The position numbers and the translations under genes are program-made. The notes beneath the pieces are model-generated. The model did not search any database and had not been told where the DNA came from. It saw only the letters and a program-made list of their open reading frames with translations. DNA of 64,000 bases, from the NCBI RefSeq assembly GCF_002094305.1, contig NZ_LWTX01000002.1:434001-498000 (forward strand). Reading direction: 5' to 3'. Positions 50,165 through 60,436 of this stretch are shown here, in pieces. Origin of the DNA: Prescottella equi. GTDB taxonomy: Bacteria > Actinomycetota > Actinomycetes > Mycobacteriales > Mycobacteriaceae. Numbering within the stretch: position 1 is the stretch's first letter; every line of letters begins with the position of its first letter.

Positions 50165-51583
50165 TCACGACGCCGGCGGATACGGCAGCCGGCTGCTGAA
50201 GTCGACGTCCACGCGCACCGGGCGGCCGATCTGCGGAAATGCGCGCTGCGCGCAGTTCGTACGCTCGCAGATCTTGCACCCGGCCCCGATCGGGACCGGC
50301 GACACCTGCTCGTCGAGGCGGAGGCCGCGCGAGTAGACGAGACGGTCTGCATGGGTTATGTCGCAGCCGAGGCCGACGGCGAAGCTACGGTCCGGCGTCC
50401 CGTACGGGCGGGCGCCGTCGTCGGTGGTGCGGGCGATCCACAGGTAGGTGCGGCCGTCCGGCATCTGCGCCACCTGGGTGACGATGCGTCCCGGGGTGCC
50501 GAACGCGTCGTGCACCACCCACAGCGGACAGCTACCGCCGACGCGGGAGAAGTGGAATGCCGTGGCGGACTGCCGTTTCGAGATGTTCCCGGCCCGGTCG
50601 GTGCGGACGAAGAAGAACGGCACCCCGCGCCGGCTGGGGCGCTGCAGCGTCGAGAGCCGGTGGCAGACCGTCTCGAAGCCCACCTCGAACTGCAGCGCGA
50701 GCAGCTCGATGTCGTAGTGCAGATGTTCGGCGGCGTCGAGAAACTGGGTGTACGGCAGCAGCAGCGCCCCCGCGAAGTAGTTCGCCAGACCGATCTTCGC
50801 CAGTTCCCGGGCATTCTCACTCAGGCCGATCGCCGCCTCTAGCTGTCGCTCGATCACCGCCGACTGCGTGAGAAACGCCAGCTGAGTGGCGATCTGGAAC
50901 GCACGCTGCCCCGGCGAGAGGTGCCGCGACAGCGTCAGGATGCGATTGGTCGCGTCGTAGACGCGTTTCGGCCCGGGCCGGTCCGGCGGATCGGTGCGCA
51001 GGCGGACGACGATGTCATGTTCGGATTCGAGCAGTGCCGTCAGCTGTGTGTCCAACGATCCGATCCGAAGTCCGCCTTCGACGAACAGCTGCTCGGCGGC
51101 GTCGTCGAGCTGCGCGATGTGATTGTGCCTGTCATAGAAGAAGTCTCGCACCTCTTCGAACGGCATCGGCGCCCCGTCGCCCGCAGCGGTGGGCGTCGCC
51201 AGATGAGCGCTGAACTGCTCGAGCTGCTCGGTTGCGGCCTGCAGCCTACGGTGGACACCGACGAGCGCGTGCCCGATCTCCGGCATGCGGGCGACGAACT
51301 CCTCGATGGTGGACGCGGACGGCGCCGGAGTGCCGAGAGTCGTCAACACGTCCTGCAGGTCGGCGGCCAGGCGCGCATCGGACTCCGCGGCGAAGAAGTG
51401 GGCGTCGAGGTCGAACGTCGTATTGAGCTTGAGCAGCACAGGCACCGTCAGCGGCCGCTGGTCGTTCTCGAGCTGATTGACGTAACTCGCCGACAGATCC
51501 AGGATGCGCGCGAGCGCGAGCTGCGTCAGACCACGCTCCTCACGCAGCCGGCGCAAGCGCGGACCGCCGTAGATCTTCTGCAC
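50165..51583 (-). CDS. prpR: PrpR/RamB-type transcriptional regulator of the methylcitrate genes
   Basis: 472 aa from a GTG at 51583 with aagga 7 bp upstream; the frame is open much further but the extra part is intergenic. An XRE-type HTH lies at about 8-62 ([20 protein letters not shown] and [14 protein letters not shown]). A long ligand domain follows (ScfR/DUF2083 type), with [14 protein letters not shown] and [20 protein letters not shown]. Near the C-terminus [12 protein letters not shown] supplies Cys ligands; the M. tuberculosis relative holds an iron-sulfur cluster. It is divergent from prpD, as in mycobacteria, and should activate prpDBC when propionyl-CoA builds up. Confidence 0.9.
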   Translation of the reverse strand: MQKIYGGPRLRRLREERGLTQLALARILDLSASYVNQLENDQRPLTVPVLLKLNTTFDLDAHFFAAESDARLAADLQDVLTTLGTPAPSASTIEEFVARMPEIGHALVGVHRRLQAATEQLEQFSAHLATPTAAGDGAPMPFEEVRDFFYDRHNHIAQLDDAAEQLFVEGGLRIGSLDTQLTALLESEHDIVVRLRTDPPDRPGPKRVYDATNRILTLSRHLSPGQRAFQIATQLAFLTQSAVIERQLEAAIGLSENARELAKIGLANYFAGALLLPYTQFLDAAEHLHYDIELLALQFEVGFETVCHRLSTLQRPSRRGVPFFFVRTDRAGNISKRQSATAFHFSRVGGSCPLWVVHDAFGTPGRIVTQVAQMPDGRTYLWIARTTDDGARPYGTPDRSFAVGLGCDITHADRLVYSRGLRLDEQVSPVPIGAGCKICERTNCAQRAFPQIGRPVRVDVDFSSRLPYPPAS

Positions 51584-51628
51584 CCTCGCGTCCTTCCACT
51601 CACCCCCACTCAAGCACAGCCGACACCA

Positions 51629-51720
51629 TTCGCACCATTCGCAAACCCGGTCGATCCACACCACAAAAGTACGCATATTCAGGCTCTTTACCGCCGAACC
51701 CGGCCTGCATACGCTGCGAA
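51629..51720. promoter_or_regulatory. Candidate PrpR/RamB half-sites in the prpR-prpD gap
   Basis: TTCGCA (51629-51634), TTCGCAAA (51638-51645) and the inverted TGCGAA (51715-51720) resemble the TTTGCAAA-type boxes of RamB/PrpR proteins. Two are direct repeats 9 bp apart. The match is short and imperfect. Confidence 0.4.
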
Positions 51721-51753
51721 ACAGCAGCACCGGCCACATCAAAGGACACAGCT

Positions 51754-53256
51754 TTGAAGACACATCCCGTTCGTACCCGCCTCTCCGCGGAGAACTTCCC
51801 CAAGCACGAACACCTCGCGTGGAAGATCGCCGAGGTCGCAACCGACCCGGTCGAGGTGCCGGCCGACACCACCGAGATGATTGTCAACCGGATCATCGAC
51901 AACGCGGCCGTCGCCGCCGCGTCCGTGACCCGTCGTCCCGTCGCGAACGCCCGGGCCCAGGCGCTGGCGCACCCGTACGCCCCCGGTTCGACGGTCTTCG
52001 GTGTCGGTGGCACCTTCTCGCCCGAGTGGGCGGCGTGGGCGAACGGTGTCGCAGTGCGTGAGCTCGACTTCCACGACACGTTCCTGGCCGCGGAGTACTC
52101 GCATCCGGGCGACAACATCCCGTCGATCCTCGCGGTCGCACAGCACACCGGCCGCGGCGGCACCGACCTGATCCGCGGTCTGGCCACCGGCTACGAGATC
52201 CAGGTGGACCTGGTGCGGTCGATCTGCCTGCATGAGCACAAGATCGACCACGTCGCGCACCTCGGCCCGTCCGCCGCCGCCGGCATCGGCACGCTGCTCG
52301 GCCTCGACACCGAGACGGTCTACCAGGCGATCGGCCAGGCGCTGCACACCACCACGGCGACCCGACAGTCCCGCAAGGGCGAGATCTCGAGCTGGAAAGC
52401 CTACGCGCCGGCGTTCGCCGGGAAGATGGCCGTGGAGGCCGTCGACCGGGCGATGCGCGGTGAGGGTGCCCCGTCCCCGATCTGGGAGGGCGAGGACGGT
52501 GTCATCGCCTGGCTGCTCGGTGGCCCGAACGCGGAATACGCTGTGCCGCTGCCAAGTCCGGGCGAGGCGAAGCGCGCGATCCTCGACACCTACACCAAGG
52601 AGCACTCCGCGGAGTACCAGAGCCAGGCACCCATCGACCTGGCCCGCCGGATGCGCGAGCGCATCGGCGACCTGGACCAGATCGCGTCGATCGTGCTGCA
52701 CACCAGCCACCACACCCACGTCGTGATCGGCACCGGCTCCAACGATCCGCAGAAGTTCGATCCGTTCGCAAGCCGTGAGACGCTCGACCACTCGGTGATG
52801 TACATCTTCGCCGTCGCACTGCAGGACGGCACGTGGCACCACGAGCGCTCGTACGCACCCGAGCGCGCGCAGCGCCCCGACACGATCGAGCTGTGGAAGA
52901 AGATCTCCACCGCCGAGGATCCGGAGTGGACCCGCCGCTACCACTCGACCGACCCGGACGAGAAGGCCTTTGGCGCCCGCGCCGAGGTCACGTTGAAGAG
53001 CGGCGAGGTGATCGTCGACGAGCTCGCGATCGCCGACGCGCACCCGCTCGGTGCCCGGCCCTTCTCGCGCGACCAGTACATCGCGAAGTTCCGCACCCTC
53101 ACCGAGGGCGTCGTCGATCCGGCCGAGCAGGACCGCTTCCTCGACGCCGCGCAGCGCACCCCCGATCTGAAGGCCGGCGAGCTGAACCAGCTCACGTTCA
53201 ACGTCTCGGACGACGTTCTCGCCCGCTCCCCCGAGTCGCCGAAGGGACTGTTCTGA
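51754..53256 (+). CDS. prpD: 2-methylcitrate dehydratase
   Basis: 500 aa from a TTG with aaagga 7 bp upstream. MmgE/PrpD fold: [40 protein letters not shown] (residues about 106-125, with the conserved His-Asp), and [17 protein letters not shown]. It dehydrates 2-methylcitrate to 2-methyl-cis-aconitate in propionate breakdown. First gene of the operon, 1 bp before prpB. Confidence 0.95.
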   Translation: MKTHPVRTRLSAENFPKHEHLAWKIAEVATDPVEVPADTTEMIVNRIIDNAAVAAASVTRRPVANARAQALAHPYAPGSTVFGVGGTFSPEWAAWANGVAVRELDFHDTFLAAEYSHPGDNIPSILAVAQHTGRGGTDLIRGLATGYEIQVDLVRSICLHEHKIDHVAHLGPSAAAGIGTLLGLDTETVYQAIGQALHTTTATRQSRKGEISSWKAYAPAFAGKMAVEAVDRAMRGEGAPSPIWEGEDGVIAWLLGGPNAEYAVPLPSPGEAKRAILDTYTKEHSAEYQSQAPIDLARRMRERIGDLDQIASIVLHTSHHTHVVIGTGSNDPQKFDPFASRETLDHSVMYIFAVALQDGTWHHERSYAPERAQRPDTIELWKKISTAEDPEWTRRYHSTDPDEKAFGARAEVTLKSGEVIVDELAIADAHPLGARPFSRDQYIAKFRTLTEGVVDPAEQDRFLDAAQRTPDLKAGELNQLTFNVSDDVLARSPESPKGLF

Positions 53257-53257
53257 C

Positions 53258-54196
53258 ATGACCGGTCTCATCGCCGCTTCCACCTCCGCGGCCGACAAGC
53301 GCATCGCTTTCCGCGGGGGCCTGTCGTCGGGCAAGATCCAGCGCCTGCCCGGTGCGATCAACCCGTTGACCGCCAAGCTGATCCAGGAGATCGGTTTCGA
53401 GGGCGTGTACGTCTCCGGCGGCGCGTTCTCCGCCGCGCTCGGACTGCCCGACATCGGGCTGACCACGCTCACCGAAGTTGTCGCGCACGGCCGGCAGATC
53501 GCCGGGATCACCGATCTGCCGGTGCTCATCGACGCCGACACCGGCTTCGGTGAGCCCATGTCGGCGGCCCGGACCGTCCTTGCCGCCGAGGACGCCGGTA
53601 TCGCCGGCCTGCACCTCGAGGATCAGGTGAACCCCAAGCGGTGTGGCCACCTCGACGGCAAGGCCATCGTCCCCACCGACGAGATGGTTCGTCGCCTGCG
53701 CGCCGCCGTCACGGCTCGGCGGGACCCGAACTTCGTGATCTGCGCCCGCACCGACGCCGCCGGCATCGGATACGACGCAGCCTCCGGCAAGACCGGCATC
53801 GACGCCGCAATCGAGCGGGCCAAGGCCTACGCGGACGCCGGCGCCGACATGATCTTCACCGAGGCCCTGCACACCGAGGCGGAATTCGCGAAGTTCCGTG
53901 CCGCGGTGGATATCCCGCTGCTTGCGAACATGACGGAGTTCGGCAAGTCCCAGCTGATCCCCGCGCAGACGCTCGAGGATATCGGCTACAACGCGGTGAT
54001 CTACCCGGTCACCACCCTGCGACTCGCGATGGGCGCCATCGAGCGTGGCCTGCGCGAGATCCACGCGACCGGCACGCAGGAGGGGCAGCTCGATCAGATG
54101 CAGACCCGCTCGCGGCTGTACGAACTGCTCGAGTACGAGCGCTACAACGAATTCGATTCCGGAGTCTTCAACTTCACGCTCGGAGGGAACCAATGA
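53258..54196 (+). CDS. prpB: 2-methylisocitrate lyase
   Basis: 312 aa, start ATG 1 bp after the prpD stop. Isocitrate-lyase superfamily: DADTGFG, LEDQVNPKRCGHLDGK with the active-site Cys in the KRCGH loop, and ICARTDA. It splits methylisocitrate to pyruvate and succinate. Mycobacteria often lack prpB and use Icl1 instead; having a dedicated enzyme here is the Rhodococcus/Corynebacterium arrangement. Confidence 0.95.
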   Translation: MTGLIAASTSAADKRIAFRGGLSSGKIQRLPGAINPLTAKLIQEIGFEGVYVSGGAFSAALGLPDIGLTTLTEVVAHGRQIAGITDLPVLIDADTGFGEPMSAARTVLAAEDAGIAGLHLEDQVNPKRCGHLDGKAIVPTDEMVRRLRAAVTARRDPNFVICARTDAAGIGYDAASGKTGIDAAIERAKAYADAGADMIFTEALHTEAEFAKFRAAVDIPLLANMTEFGKSQLIPAQTLEDIGYNAVIYPVTTLRLAMGAIERGLREIHATGTQEGQLDQMQTRSRLYELLEYERYNEFDSGVFNFTLGGNQ

Positions 54197-55314
54197 CGAA
54201 TGCAGTCCCGACGATCTACAAAGGCCTGGCCGGCGTCGTCGTCGACACCACCGCGATCTCCAAGGTCGTTCCCGAGACCAACTCGCTGACCTACCGCGGC
54301 TACGCGGTCCAGGACCTGGCGGCGAACTGCACCTTCGAACAGGTCGCGTACCTCCTGTGGAACGGTGAGCTGCCCTCGGACGCCCAGCTCGAACTCTTCT
54401 GCCAGCGCGAGCGGGCCAGCCGCCGTGCGGACCGGTCGCTGCTCGCGCTGGTGGCGAAGATGCCGGACAACTGTCACCCGATGGACGTGGTGCGCACCGC
54501 GATCAGCTTCCTCGGCGCGGAAGACCCGGAGGAGGCAGACAGCTCTCCGAAGGCCAACCGCGAGAAGGCTCTTCGCATGATGGCGGTGCTGCCGACGATC
54601 GTCGCCGCCGATCATCGCCGGCGCCACGGTCTCGACCCGATCGCGCCGCACAGCCACCTCGGCTTCGCCGAGAACTTCCTGAACATGTGCTTCGGCGAGA
54701 TCCCTGATCCGGAGATCGTGAGGGCGTTCGAGGTGTCGTTGATCCTCTACGCGGAGCACAGCTTCAATGCCTCCACCTTCGCGGCCCGCGTGGTGACCTC
54801 GACGCTGTCCGACATCTACAGCGCCGTCACCGCCGCGATCGGAACGCTCAAGGGACCGCTGCACGGCGGCGCCAACGAGGCGGTCATGCACGACATGCTC
54901 GAGATCCGCGAACCCGAGCACGCCGAGTCCTGGCTGCGCGGCAAGCTGGCCCGCAAGGAAAAGGTGATGGGCTTCGGGCACCGCGTCTACAAGAACGGCG
55001 ACTCGCGCGTCCCCACCATGCGTCAGGCGTTCTTCGATGTCGCCGCGAGGACCGGCGGCGACAAGTGGGTCCGGATATACCAGATCCTCGAGCGCACCAT
55101 GAACGAGGCCACCGGCATCGAGCCCAACCTCGACTTCCCCACCGGGCCCGCGTACTACCTGATGGGCTTCGACATCGAGATCTTCACGCCCATCTTCGTG
55201 ATGAGTCGCATCACCGGTTGGACCGCGCACATCATCGAACAGGGCGAGTCCAACGCCCTGATCCGACCGCTCAGCGAGTACACCGGCGTGCCACAGCGCT
55301 CGGTGGTGGCCTGA
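54193..55314 (+). CDS. prpC: 2-methylcitrate synthase
   Basis: 373 aa, ATG overlapping the prpB stop as ATGA, with ggaggg 6 bp upstream. Citrate-synthase fold: LTYRGYAVQDLA, HSFNASTFAARV with a catalytic His, LHGGANEAVM, GFGHRVYKNGDSR and the Asp in EPNLDFPTG. It condenses propionyl-CoA with oxaloacetate. The short length and operon place favour methylcitrate over citrate synthase, though some do both. Confidence 0.93.
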   Translation: MTNAVPTIYKGLAGVVVDTTAISKVVPETNSLTYRGYAVQDLAANCTFEQVAYLLWNGELPSDAQLELFCQRERASRRADRSLLALVAKMPDNCHPMDVVRTAISFLGAEDPEEADSSPKANREKALRMMAVLPTIVAADHRRRHGLDPIAPHSHLGFAENFLNMCFGEIPDPEIVRAFEVSLILYAEHSFNASTFAARVVTSTLSDIYSAVTAAIGTLKGPLHGGANEAVMHDMLEIREPEHAESWLRGKLARKEKVMGFGHRVYKNGDSRVPTMRQAFFDVAARTGGDKWVRIYQILERTMNEATGIEPNLDFPTGPAYYLMGFDIEIFTPIFVMSRITGWTAHIIEQGESNALIRPLSEYTGVPQRSVVA

Positions 55315-55324
55315 GCCCACGATC

Positions 55325-55376
55325 AGCGCCCCGGGGTTGGTCATTGGCATCACCGTCTCCTACGCCTCGGGGCGCT
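55325..55376 (+). terminator. Hairpin after prpC
   Basis: AGCGCCCCGGGG (55325-55336) and CCTCGGGGCGCT (55365-55376) pair over 12 positions with one G-T wobble and a 28-nt loop. The long loop makes it a moderate terminator candidate that separates the prp operon from the next riboswitch. Confidence 0.45.
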
Positions 55377-55414
55377 CCCTGCTCGAACTGCATCCTCCAA
55401 CCGAGCTCGAAACT

Positions 55415-55582
55415 TCCGGATCGCGATCTTGTAGTGTGCCACTCGACGCAGGGAACACCGGTGCAAATCCGGGGCTGTCCCGCAACTGTCACCGAGGAGC
55501 GAACCCCCAACGCTCGGCCACGACCCCACCGGGTTGGAAGGCCGGGGGCGAGCGCTGATCCGGGAGCCAGGACACCTGTGTC
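55415..55582 (+). ncRNA. Cobalamin riboswitch upstream of the ABC transporter
   Basis: Conserved blocks: GCAGGGAACACCGGTGCAAA near 55449, then TCCGGGGCTGTCCCGCAACT, a variable arm (GAGCGAA to GGCCGGGGGCGAGCGC) and GGGAGCCAGGACACCTG ending near 55579. It is more distant from the other two switches and lacks their GGCCAGTAGG arm sequence, so it belongs to a different subtype. The core ends about 50 bp before the transporter start. Confidence 0.9.
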
Positions 55583-55630
55583 GAGGCCACGACACCCCGT
55601 GCCGTGGCCAGGACGACCACGAGGATGGAA

Positions 55631-57220
55631 ATGAATATCTCGAAATCTACCGCCCGCCACGGGCGGTATTCAGTGCTGCGCACCGGTGTCGTCACCGTCG
55701 TTGCAGCCCTCGGCATCGTCGGCTGTTCGTCGGGCGCCGTGGATACCACCGCCGGCATCACCGACGATCATCTGACGATCTACAACTCGTACAAGATCGC
55801 TGGTCTGGATCCGGCCGCCACCGGCACCAACTGGCTGTTCGACTGGGGCGTCGCCGAGAACCTCCTCCAGGTCGAGGAGGACGGTGAGATCACACCGTGG
55901 CTCGCCGAGGGTGTCGAGCGCCGCGACGATCTGACCTGGGTCATCACGCTGCGGGACGGTCAGACGTTCCAGAACGGCAAGCCCGTCACCGCACAGGCGG
56001 TGGCGGCTGCGCTGAACCGCCAGATCGAGAAGTCCAAGGCCGCAAGGGTCTACCTCGAGTCGGGGACGCAGGCCGTGGCGGAGGGCGACACGGTGGTGCT
56101 CCGCACCCCCAAGCCCAACGCGATGGTCCCGGCCGGGCTGGCGGCGCGCGACAACTCGCTGCAGATCTACGACGTCGAGGCGATCGACGCCGCAGCCGGC
56201 GACTCCGCGAAGATCGTCGGATCAGGTGCGTACACCGGCCCGTACGCCATTACGCAGTGGACGCCGACCGATCTCGAACTCGCCCGCTACGACGCGTACT
56301 GGCAGGGCACTCCCGCGTTGAGCGGGATCAGTGTCGACGTCGTGCCGGACGAGCAGGCGCGCATCGCGGGCGTGGAGAGCGGCGAAGCCGACATGGCGTT
56401 CTACCCGTCGACCGGCGCACGACTGGCACTCGAGGGTAACTCGACTGTCGCGGTGAAGAATTCGCCGAAGGCCCTGCAGTCGCTGCTGATCGAGATGAAC
56501 TTGAAGGAGGGCGTCTTCACCGACGTCGAGGTACGCAAGGCATTCACCCAGGCGATCGACTACCAGGGTGTGGCCGACAACATCGGCAACGGCTCGTTCG
56601 ACGCGGCCGAAGGCCTGTACCCCGAGGGCCTGCCGTACGCGCTCGATAATCAGAAGTACGACCTCGAGGCCGCCAAGTCGATTCTCGACAAGGCCGGCTG
56701 GGTCGTCGGCTCCGACGGTATCCGCACCAAGGACGGGCAGCGGCTCACGGTTCGCTTCGTCACTCAGGCACAGGGACCGGAGACCACGGACGTGGCCATC
56801 GGCATCCAGGACCAGGTCGCCAAGGCCGGGTTCGAGCTGAGAATCGACGTCGCCGAGGATTCGGCAGCGGTGAAGGAGAATCCGGCAGGCTGGGATTCCT
56901 CGATCGCGCTGAGCGGTTCACTGTCCGGCACCGCGGATCCCGTACAGCCTTACCTGGTCCGGTGGACCACCGGCGGATCGTCGAATGCCCAGGGCCTGTC
57001 CAACCCTGAGATCGATGCGATCGGCGAGAAGTTGCGCGGCACCTTCGACGAGGACGAGCGGAACGAGTTGCTCGAGCGCGCACAGGAGATCCTCGTCGCC
57101 GAGCAGGCGTACGTCGTGGCCGGCACGTTCAAGTACTTCACCGTGGTGACCTCCGACGAGTGGTCCGGATACGAGGTGTCCAACGTGCGCCGGCACATCC
57201 GGTACGACACCGGGGCGTGA
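55631..57220 (+). CDS. B12-controlled solute-binding lipoprotein, oligopeptide/nickel family
   Basis: 529 aa from the ATG at 55631 with gagga 5 bp upstream; a GTG at 55604 is possible but overlaps riboswitch sequence. The lipobox is GIVGC, lipid Cys near residue 32. Family 5 features: SYKIAGLDPAATGTNWLFDW, LTWVITLRDGQTFQNGKPV, and YWQGTPALSGISVDVVPDEQ. Under a cobalamin riboswitch it should be made when B12 is low, so its ligand is likely cobalt chelate, a corrinoid or a methionine-related compound rather than peptides. Confidence 0.85.
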   Translation: MNISKSTARHGRYSVLRTGVVTVVAALGIVGCSSGAVDTTAGITDDHLTIYNSYKIAGLDPAATGTNWLFDWGVAENLLQVEEDGEITPWLAEGVERRDDLTWVITLRDGQTFQNGKPVTAQAVAAALNRQIEKSKAARVYLESGTQAVAEGDTVVLRTPKPNAMVPAGLAARDNSLQIYDVEAIDAAAGDSAKIVGSGAYTGPYAITQWTPTDLELARYDAYWQGTPALSGISVDVVPDEQARIAGVESGEADMAFYPSTGARLALEGNSTVAVKNSPKALQSLLIEMNLKEGVFTDVEVRKAFTQAIDYQGVADNIGNGSFDAAEGLYPEGLPYALDNQKYDLEAAKSILDKAGWVVGSDGIRTKDGQRLTVRFVTQAQGPETTDVAIGIQDQVAKAGFELRIDVAEDSAAVKENPAGWDSSIALSGSLSGTADPVQPYLVRWTTGGSSNAQGLSNPEIDAIGEKLRGTFDEDERNELLERAQEILVAEQAYVVAGTFKYFTVVTSDEWSGYEVSNVRRHIRYDTGA

Positions 57221-58170
57221 CGACCTCGTTCCGTGGTGCAGCCAGGCGCCTGATCCAAGCAGTGGCCGCGGCCTGGGGCGCCAGTCTCCTCATCTGGATG
57301 CTGCTGCCGCTGGCGCCGGGTGACCCTGCGCGTCTGACACTGGGCGCGCAGGGTATCCCGGAACCCAACGACGAACAGCTGTCCGCGATGCGCGAGCAAC
57401 TCGGGCTGGATCTGTCGCTGCCGCAGCAGTATCTGCATTGGCTGGCCGGTGTCGTGCGCCTCGATTTCGGGCTCTCGTACGTCACCGGCCGGCCGGTCAC
57501 CACCGAGTTCGCGGAACGCCTGGGCCCGACGCTGCGTCTGGCCGTCGCGGCTCTCGTTCTGGCGGTGGCGCTCTCACTCGTGCTCGGTCTGGTCGCGGCC
57601 CGGTACCGCGACCGCTGGCCGGATTCCGTGGCCCGGGCGATCGCGCTGATCTCGGCATCCACTCCCGGCTTCGTCGTCGGACTGGTGCTCATCCAGGTGG
57701 TGGTCATCGACATGGGTATCGGCAAGGTGGTGCTCGACGGGTCCTGGTCGATGGTCGCGATGCCGGCGGTGTGCCTGGCGTTCGGACTCTTCGACACCTG
57801 GTCACGGCTGCTGCGGTCCAACCTGGTCGAGGTGATGGACAGTTCCGTCGTCGACGTCGCACGCAGCCGCGGCGCCACGACGCGGCGCGCGTTGCTTCGC
57901 CATGCGCTCCCGCACAGCATGCCGACGTATCTGCACGCGGTGGCCGTCGGCGCGGGCGCGGTACTCGGCGGCGCCGCAATCGTCGAGACCGTCTTCACCT
58001 GGCCGGGCGTCGGCGCGTACGTCGTGTCGTCGGTCGCTACCCGGGATCTTCCGGTCGTCCAGGCATTCGCGATGCTCGCGACCATCGTCTACGTGGCCGT
58101 GAACCTGGCAGCGGACGCAGCTGCGGCCCTCATCGATCCTCGACTGCGCTCGACGGGAAGCCGAACATGA
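57217..58170 (+). CDS. ABC transporter permease 1 (DppB/NikB type)
   Basis: 317 aa from a GTG overlapping the upstream stop. The first helix LIQAVAAAWGASLLIWMLLP, a ligand-side loop with GDPARLTLG, and the permease EAA loop RSRGATTRRALLRHALPHSM identify the DppB group. Six helices predicted. It lines the channel with permease 2. Confidence 0.9.
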   Translation: MTTSFRGAARRLIQAVAAAWGASLLIWMLLPLAPGDPARLTLGAQGIPEPNDEQLSAMREQLGLDLSLPQQYLHWLAGVVRLDFGLSYVTGRPVTTEFAERLGPTLRLAVAALVLAVALSLVLGLVAARYRDRWPDSVARAIALISASTPGFVVGLVLIQVVVIDMGIGKVVLDGSWSMVAMPAVCLAFGLFDTWSRLLRSNLVEVMDSSVVDVARSRGATTRRALLRHALPHSMPTYLHAVAVGAGAVLGGAAIVETVFTWPGVGAYVVSSVATRDLPVVQAFAMLATIVYVAVNLAADAAAALIDPRLRSTGSRT

Positions 58171-59009
58171 TGCCGATGCGCACGCGCGTCCCGATCTCCT
58201 GGGCGAAGGATCAGGCGCTCCTGATCGGTGTCGTGCTCACGGTCGTCGTCGCGGCGATCGCAGCGGTGGGACCACTCCTGATCGGGATGGATGCGAACGT
58301 GCCGAACTACGGCGCCAAGCTGCGTCCACCGAGCGCCGAACACTGGTTGGGCACAGACCAGTACGGACGGGACCAAGCCGCCCGGCTGATGGTCGGCTTG
58401 CGCCGATCGATCCTGTCCGCGCTGATCGTGCTCGCCGGCTCGATGACAGTGAGCCTCCTGGTCGGAGTGCTGGCGGGGTTGTCGCCACGGTGGATCGATT
58501 CGCTCCTCGGCCGCGTCATCGACGTCCTGCTCGCCGTTCCCAGTCTTGTGCTCGCTCTGGCGATCGTGGGCCTCCTCGGCCCGGGATACGCGAATCTCTT
58601 ACTGGCACTGATCGTGTCGTCGTGGGCCGCGGACGCCCGACTGGCCCGTTCGCTGACGATGGATCTGTCCCACCGGCCGTACATTACCGCCGCCAGGCTG
58701 TCCGGGGTCGGCACCGTCGGGATTGCACTGCGCCACATCGTGCCCGCAGTCGTTCCACGCCTGTCCGTCGTCGCGACCCTGCGCCTCGGTGGAATCGTGG
58801 TCTCGCTGGCCGGACTGTCCTTCCTGGGACTCGGCGTCCAGCAGCCCGATGCCGAACTCGGCGCGATGCTCGGTGACGCACGCAAGTTCCTGACAGCCGC
58901 GCCGTGGCTGCTACTGGTACCGGCGACCGCAATCCTGCTCATGACGACCGCCGCGAACCTGATCGCCGACGGCCTGCATCGGCGCACCGCAGTGAGGGGA
59001 CGACAGTGA
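58167..59009 (+). CDS. ABC transporter permease 2 (DppC/NikC type)
   Basis: 280 aa, ATGA overlap. The DppC mark HWLGTDQYGRD (residues 59-69) is present, followed by six helices and the EAA-like loop TAARLSGVGTVGIALRHIVP. It is the partner of permease 1. The N-terminal helix is near 18-40. Confidence 0.9.
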   Translation: MMPMRTRVPISWAKDQALLIGVVLTVVVAAIAAVGPLLIGMDANVPNYGAKLRPPSAEHWLGTDQYGRDQAARLMVGLRRSILSALIVLAGSMTVSLLVGVLAGLSPRWIDSLLGRVIDVLLAVPSLVLALAIVGLLGPGYANLLLALIVSSWAADARLARSLTMDLSHRPYITAARLSGVGTVGIALRHIVPAVVPRLSVVATLRLGGIVVSLAGLSFLGLGVQQPDAELGAMLGDARKFLTAAPWLLLVPATAILLMTTAANLIADGLHRRTAVRGRQ

Positions 59010-60436
59010 CCACAGGTACCGCCGAAACCGCAACTCGCCCGGACGAAGCTGTGACGGCCGTATCCGATCTGTCCGTGACGTACGCCGACGGTCGTGTCGC
59101 GCTCCGCTCGGTGTCCCTCACCGTCGATCCGGGAGAAACGGTCGCCGTCATCGGCGAGAGCGGCTGCGGCAAGAGCACACTGATCAAGGCCCTGCTCGGA
59201 ATGCTGCCACCGGGGGCGTCTGTGGAGGGCACCATCCGGGTCGACGGATGCAACGTGACCACGGCGTCGGAGGCGCAGTTGCGCGAGATCCGCGGCAGCC
59301 GAGTGGGATATGTCGCGCAGGACGCCTACGGCGGCCTCGATCCGCTCATGCGAATCGGCGCGAACATCGAGGAGGCGTGGCGGGCGAAGTCGCGCCCGGT
59401 CCCGCACGAGGCCGCGGCGCAGCGGCTCACAGCACTCGGCATCACGGACAGCGTTCGGCGTGTGCAGGATTGGCCCCACACCTGGTCCGGCGGCATGCAG
59501 CAGCGCGCGGGCATTGCCGCGGCGACGGCGCTCCAACCGGCGCTGGTGGTGGCCGACGAGCCCACGTCCGCGTTGGACTCGGGTACCGCCGAGACCGTGC
59601 TGACCCGACTGGTGGCGCAGTCCCGGAGTCTGCTGATCGTCAGCCACGACCTGCCGCTCGTGGCCAGGTTCGCCGACCGCATCTACGTCCTGAAGGGTGG
59701 CGAGGTCGTGGAACACGGTGACGCCGAACAGATCCTCGCGACGACTCGGGATCCTTACACACGCGCGCTGATCCATGCCCACGATCCCCTCGTCGACACG
59801 CAGGGCGTGGAACCTCCCGGTGAGGTTGTCCTGGACGTCGCTGCCGTCAGCCACACGTACGGCACCCGTCAGGTGGTGCCGACGACTTCCCTCCAGGTGC
59901 GGCGCGGGGAGATCGTCGGCATCCGCGGGCCTTCAGGATCGGGCAAGAGCACCCTGCTTCGGATCCTCGCCGGCCTGGAGAAGGCCGGGAGCGGCACCGT
60001 CTCGTGGTCGGGTGCCCCCGCCCCCGCACCCGCGTCGGTCCAACTGGTGTTCCAGGATGCGGTGGGCAGCCTCGATCCACGTTGGCCCATCTGGAAGTCG
60101 GTCGTCGAACCGGCGCGGTTGCGGGGCAGGCAGGGCCGTACTGCCGCCGCATCGGCGCTGCGTCGCCTCGGCCTCGAAGCGGTCCCCCTTCAAGCTCGGC
60201 CTGCCGCCCTGTCCGGCGGCCAGTGCCAACGGGTCGCACTCGCCCGGGCCCTCGTCTCCGGCGCCGAGTTGGTGGTGGCCGACGAGCCCACCGCCGCCCT
60301 CGATCCGACGGTGGGACGACAGGTCCTCGCGGCGCTCCGAGGTCTCGCCGACTCCGGCACCGCGGTCGTGATGGTCAGCCACGACGACCGCGCCCTGAAC
60401 TCAGTGTGCGACCGCATCCTCACGATGGGTCAGTAG
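59006..60436 (+). CDS. Fused double ATPase of the ABC importer (DppD-DppF type)
   Basis: 476 aa from a GTG with gagggga 6 bp upstream. Two complete nucleotide-binding domains: Walker A GESGCGKST (50-58), signature SGGMQ (161-165), DEPTS (184-188); then Walker A GPSGSGKST (308-316), a Q-loop LVFQDAVGSLDPRW, signature ALSGGQCQR and DEPTAALD. Normally these are two genes (DppD, DppF); fusion in one chain is found in some metal and peptide importers. It overlaps the convergent flavin oxidoreductase gene by 36 bp. Confidence 0.9.
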   Translation: MTTGTAETATRPDEAVTAVSDLSVTYADGRVALRSVSLTVDPGETVAVIGESGCGKSTLIKALLGMLPPGASVEGTIRVDGCNVTTASEAQLREIRGSRVGYVAQDAYGGLDPLMRIGANIEEAWRAKSRPVPHEAAAQRLTALGITDSVRRVQDWPHTWSGGMQQRAGIAAATALQPALVVADEPTSALDSGTAETVLTRLVAQSRSLLIVSHDLPLVARFADRIYVLKGGEVVEHGDAEQILATTRDPYTRALIHAHDPLVDTQGVEPPGEVVLDVAAVSHTYGTRQVVPTTSLQVRRGEIVGIRGPSGSGKSTLLRILAGLEKAGSGTVSWSGAPAPAPASVQLVFQDAVGSLDPRWPIWKSVVEPARLRGRQGRTAAASALRRLGLEAVPLQARPAALSGGQCQRVALARALVSGAELVVADEPTAALDPTVGRQVLAALRGLADSGTAVVMVSHDDRALNSVCDRILTMGQ

